Positions 60,726 to 64,000 of a DNA stretch of 64,000 nt are shown here, one piece after another. The DNA is taken from positions 62,001-126,000 of the forward strand of contig VWPU01017877.1 of NCBI GenBank assembly GCA_013398955.1, written 5' to 3'. Below the pieces are notes generated by a model. It was not told the DNA's origin and did no database searches. It worked only from the letters and a program-made list of their open reading frames with translations. How positions within the stretch are numbered: the stretch's first letter is position 1; each line of letters starts with the position of its first letter. This DNA is from Callaeas wilsoni. Its lineage: Eukaryota > Chordata > Aves > Passeriformes > Callaeidae. A program made the position numbers and the translations under genes.

Positions 60726-63705
60726 CTGTAACAAGAATGCAAAAGATAAAATAAAAGAAGTGTGAAAGAAATGACAAAACATTTCCCCAACAACAAAAGC
60801 AATCAATTTCTTGGCAAGTACATTGTTATGGTGCAGTTCAAATTTGCTAACAGGACACAAAGGAAGGATCTGAACTGCACCACAACAACGTCCTTGCCAA
60901 AAAATCGAGACATTTTGGTCTTAACCTGACGGACATTCCAGACCACAGGACTAGATTACCATTGTTTTCTTCCCTTTCCACAAAGCTAATAGTCCTGCAA
61001 TGCTATACTTCCCTGTGTAGAGAGCCTGGCAAAATTTTCATGTACCTCCTGAAGAACAAAACTAAATTTGACATTACATTTGCACACAAGATCCACAAAC
61101 CTAAATGTAAGGTGGTAACTTACTTCTTGTCCATTCTAAAATGAGATAAAGGATGGATAAGCCCCAGGTAGTCTGAAAACTGGTAGAAACCCAAACGTCA
61201 CATTTTTGGCAGGACTGGAAAAAAACTAGTTCCTATAGTTCCTAAGCTAAATGGGACATTTCACTTCTTAGAAAGAAAAAATTACTTTGGTATAATCTCT
61301 AACCAAATGGATAATTTGGGGTTGAAGATCAACGTTTGTTCCACATTTCTTCTCATGGTTTGTTCTGACTTCTCCAATTCAGTATGTACTTTATTTTTAT
61401 ATACCATTAGACCTTAATTTCTAACAGAAGAATATCCTGCTTTACATGCTGAAGCCCGTTACATCACTGTTTCTTATGTTCTTTTCACTTTGCAAGAAAT
61501 GTCCATCAATGGAGAACTGTCAGACTCTCTTATTAAGCAGAACTTTTGTAGTTTTGTTTTAGTCAATACACTGATATTTCCACCAGAGTCTCTTATTCTA
61601 ATACAAAAGGTGGGGCAGAGACAAGTGAGATATGACACTACCAATCCATTCTTTGGAAATACAACCCCAGCATGTTCAAATATATGTATTATAATGTTAT
61701 ACTGAATAGAAAAACAACTAAATTTGTCACGGAGATGTTCCACTAGCTGCTGTCTGGAGCAACACAGAAAGCTAGAAATTTCTTGCATTTGTCTTCTAAA
61801 GTAATGTTTTGAGAGCAACCTTAAAAGCTGGAACCTCCACATTTTAAAGTTCCTGCTTTGTGAATAGTTTCAGAAGGACAAAAGCAAGCCAATTAGCTTC
61901 TAATTTTTGTGGAGCAGGATAAAACCACCAGTGTCTTCCAACATCCGTTACAAAATATTAACACTACTAAGGTGTTTGTGAAATATGTCCACTGTTCATT
62001 CCCATTAGCATCATGCAACAAATCAATGAATTACCTTAGTTAATGTAGAACATGGAAGATCTGTATTAAAAAAGCCACACTGGTAACTAGAAATATCAGT
62101 ATTTGACTTTCTTTCTCTCCTCCTGTGGAGGCAGAAACCAGTATTCTCAGCTGAAAAGATGCTCAAAACGCCACATTGAAAAGGAAGGTTTGTTGTTTTC
62201 TTTTTAGACAACAGAGTAGCTTTCATTCAAAAGGAATGCTTTTGGCAAGTAGCAGTAAAGTCCATATAATTTCTACTAGCACTTCTATAGTGCTTTTCAG
62301 AGTGTATTTCCAAAGCGGAGTTCTGTAAGCCTTACATTTTTTGTGTGCTGAGCCCACAACCACAGAAGAGAAGAGTCTCTGTTTAAAAAGGTAAGCCATG
62401 AACATTCAAAGAACAAGGCATTCTTTGACATTGTCTCTTACCTGACCTATGAATTCAGGACTGTCCCCTCTTGCTACAGTACAGTATGAGTCACTGCTTT
62501 CAAATCATGATGGCATTTCAATGCCTACTTGAATGTCAACATGCTTTCTTTTTGATTTAGCCTCAATCCCTTTAATGTCCTTTTTAAAGTGATTACAGAC
62601 ACCAACCAGAAAGATAAAAAGGAGGTTAAAAAAATGCACAGCAGTGGTCTAACAGGAGGTTAGAAACCCTGACAATTTTAGAAAAAGATTTAACTGTACA
62701 GTTGTTACATGTCAAAGGATCTGAATGTATTCCACTTTTTTTGGAAGAGAAAGTTGGCTATCCTAATCCTAGAAAAGAAAATATTGGGCACTAAAACTGT
62801 GTATTGTCAGTGTCTGCATCACCATTCTCTACAGAGCAAGTGAAATTACGAAGCAGCTACAAAAACAACAACAAAAAAGTAGCAGCATCTTAGTCTCCCA
62901 TGAATTAGTGAAGTTTGGCAAAACAATGTAAAATAACTTGAAAGCTGATCTACCAATAAAAAAACTAATCAGCTGATGTACTTTTTAATTTATGGAGCAA
63001 GACAAGTTCTTTGCCTACTGAAGATCTTGTGGTCTCTCACACATCTCCTGCTATTAATCATGAGAGAGCTCACATAAAACTTTGCTACTAGTGCAGCTCT
63101 TAGAAAACTGCAAATAGCTTTGTTAAGTCAGCCTTGGAAAACAAAGAGCTGGAGAGGCTAGGGAAGTTATTATAGAAGTGGACTTAACATTTTAAGTCAC
63201 AAAAATTTTCCAGCACTGTCCTAGATGGCAAGGATTTTGCACCAAGTTCTCTTGCAGTTTCCCTCCTGTCTCCTAGTCTAGTCAGCACAGTTTAGGAATG
63301 GATCTTGCCTTACACTCATCCTTTGTGATAACCATCAGCAGAAACCTCCCCCAGTTAAAGGAGTATTATGGATCCTTTATGCTGTGTTGAAAGACCAGAG
63401 TAGCATAAAGGGACCAGCATTGCTTATCCACAGTAATCAATGCATTCTAGGATGAAAAGTTAATATTGTATCTCATGCTATATTAACAAATTTTTAATAT
63501 TCATGTACTAATATTATTTAAAATATCCATAGATGTTGGAATATTAGCTTAGTGAATACATGGTTTTAATCCAAAATGGGGAAAATAACCGCCAGCTAAA
63601 CCAATGGCATTAACCTTCCAATGTCAGCTTGCTTTGCAATGGAATACTCTTTTAAAGCATGCTAACCCAAACAAATGTTTAAAAGCTAACCAAAGTACAG
63701 TGTAC
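60726..63705 (-). other. PAN3: PAN3 last intron
   Basis: A 3.0-kb phase-0 intron between the last two coding exons. It is AT-rich throughout, with no recognised repeat, exon or RNA gene. Confidence 0.85.
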
Positions 63706-63844
63706 CTTGTTAAGACATGAGATAATGTGACTGAGGTCAATCCAAGGAGTACCCGCTTCTGTCACCTGATGGAAAAGGTGATCTCGAAAGAGCTTTAGTA
63801 AATACCTGTCTCCAGTTTCTGACCACGTTGGGTCCTTCTGAAAC
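63706..63844 (-). CDS. PAN3: PAN3 penultimate coding exon: C-terminal knob domain
   Basis: The exon is 139 bp on the minus strand, from acceptor TTTTACACCAG to donor AACAAG|GTACAC. It is phase 2 in and phase 0 out. The translation is [20 protein letters not shown], then [20 protein letters not shown] and [21 protein letters not shown] and PWIDLSHI are signature PAN3 knob-domain sequence that contacts PAN2. The first base completes a glutamate codon (family consensus PEFQKDP). An alternative acceptor at the internal TTTCAG is less likely because it would drop the FQ residues. Confidence 0.92.
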
Positions 63845-64000
63845 CTGGTGTAAAACAAAGGCTCATATTAAAGCTCAGTAAGTTAAGAAAAATCAAACCC
63901 CACAGATATACATGACATTTCAATCTCAGCTGAGTAGTCTTATTTCACTGCTAATCTACCTGTTATAAACTGCAATTAAATTAGGCCCCCCTTGCCACAA
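63845..64000 (-). other. PAN3: PAN3 intron, partial at window end
   Basis: Sequence upstream of the penultimate PAN3 exon. No coding similarity is visible in these 156 bp, so the next exon lies outside the window. Confidence 0.8.

Overview
The window is vertebrate nuclear DNA, almost certainly from a bird. It has small, widely spaced coding exons with GT/AG splice sites, and scattered 5'-truncated CR1 LINE fragments of the kind that dominate avian genomes. The exons encode a receptor very close to vertebrate FLT1 (VEGF receptor 1). Most lines of open reading frame in the window are chance ORFs in introns.

Positions 1-56,410 (+ strand) hold the 3' part of FLT1. The window opens in intron 11 (human exon numbering). 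It contains exons 12-30, 2,445 coding bases in 19 exons that join in frame into 814 codons plus a TAA stop. Exon 12 completes Ig domain 5. Exon 13 is Ig6, and exons 14-15 are Ig7. Exon 16 carries the transmembrane helix and exon 17 the juxtamembrane segment. Exons 17-19 make the kinase N-lobe, 20-22 the hinge and kinase insert, and 22-26 the C-lobe. Exons 27-30 form the phosphotyrosine tail. Every splice phase was checked by hand. The signal peptide and Ig1-4 lie before the window.

The most interesting element is in intron 13. Reading past the exon 13 donor gives a 31-residue tail and a stop codon, nearly identical to the tail of human soluble FLT1 (sFlt-1 i13), the secreted VEGF trap. About 2.3 kb of AT-rich sequence with several AATAAA signals follows and may be its 3' UTR.

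From about 57,780 to 64,000 (- strand) lies the 3' end of PAN3, the pseudokinase subunit of the PAN2-PAN3 poly(A) nuclease. Its last two coding exons and a probable 2.8 kb 3' UTR are visible. FLT1 and PAN3 converge tail to tail, about 1.4 kb apart by predicted poly(A) sites, as in mammals.

Repeats: five CR1 fragments, one 450-bp solo LTR with inverted termini and a 4-bp target duplication in intron 19, and several simple repeats. I saw no RNA genes, CRISPR, bacterial or intact viral features, and no undescribed multi-gene system. Novelty is limited to conserved isoform signals and lineage-specific receptor changes. Statements about human FLT1 and PAN3 come from memory of those proteins; no alignment was run.
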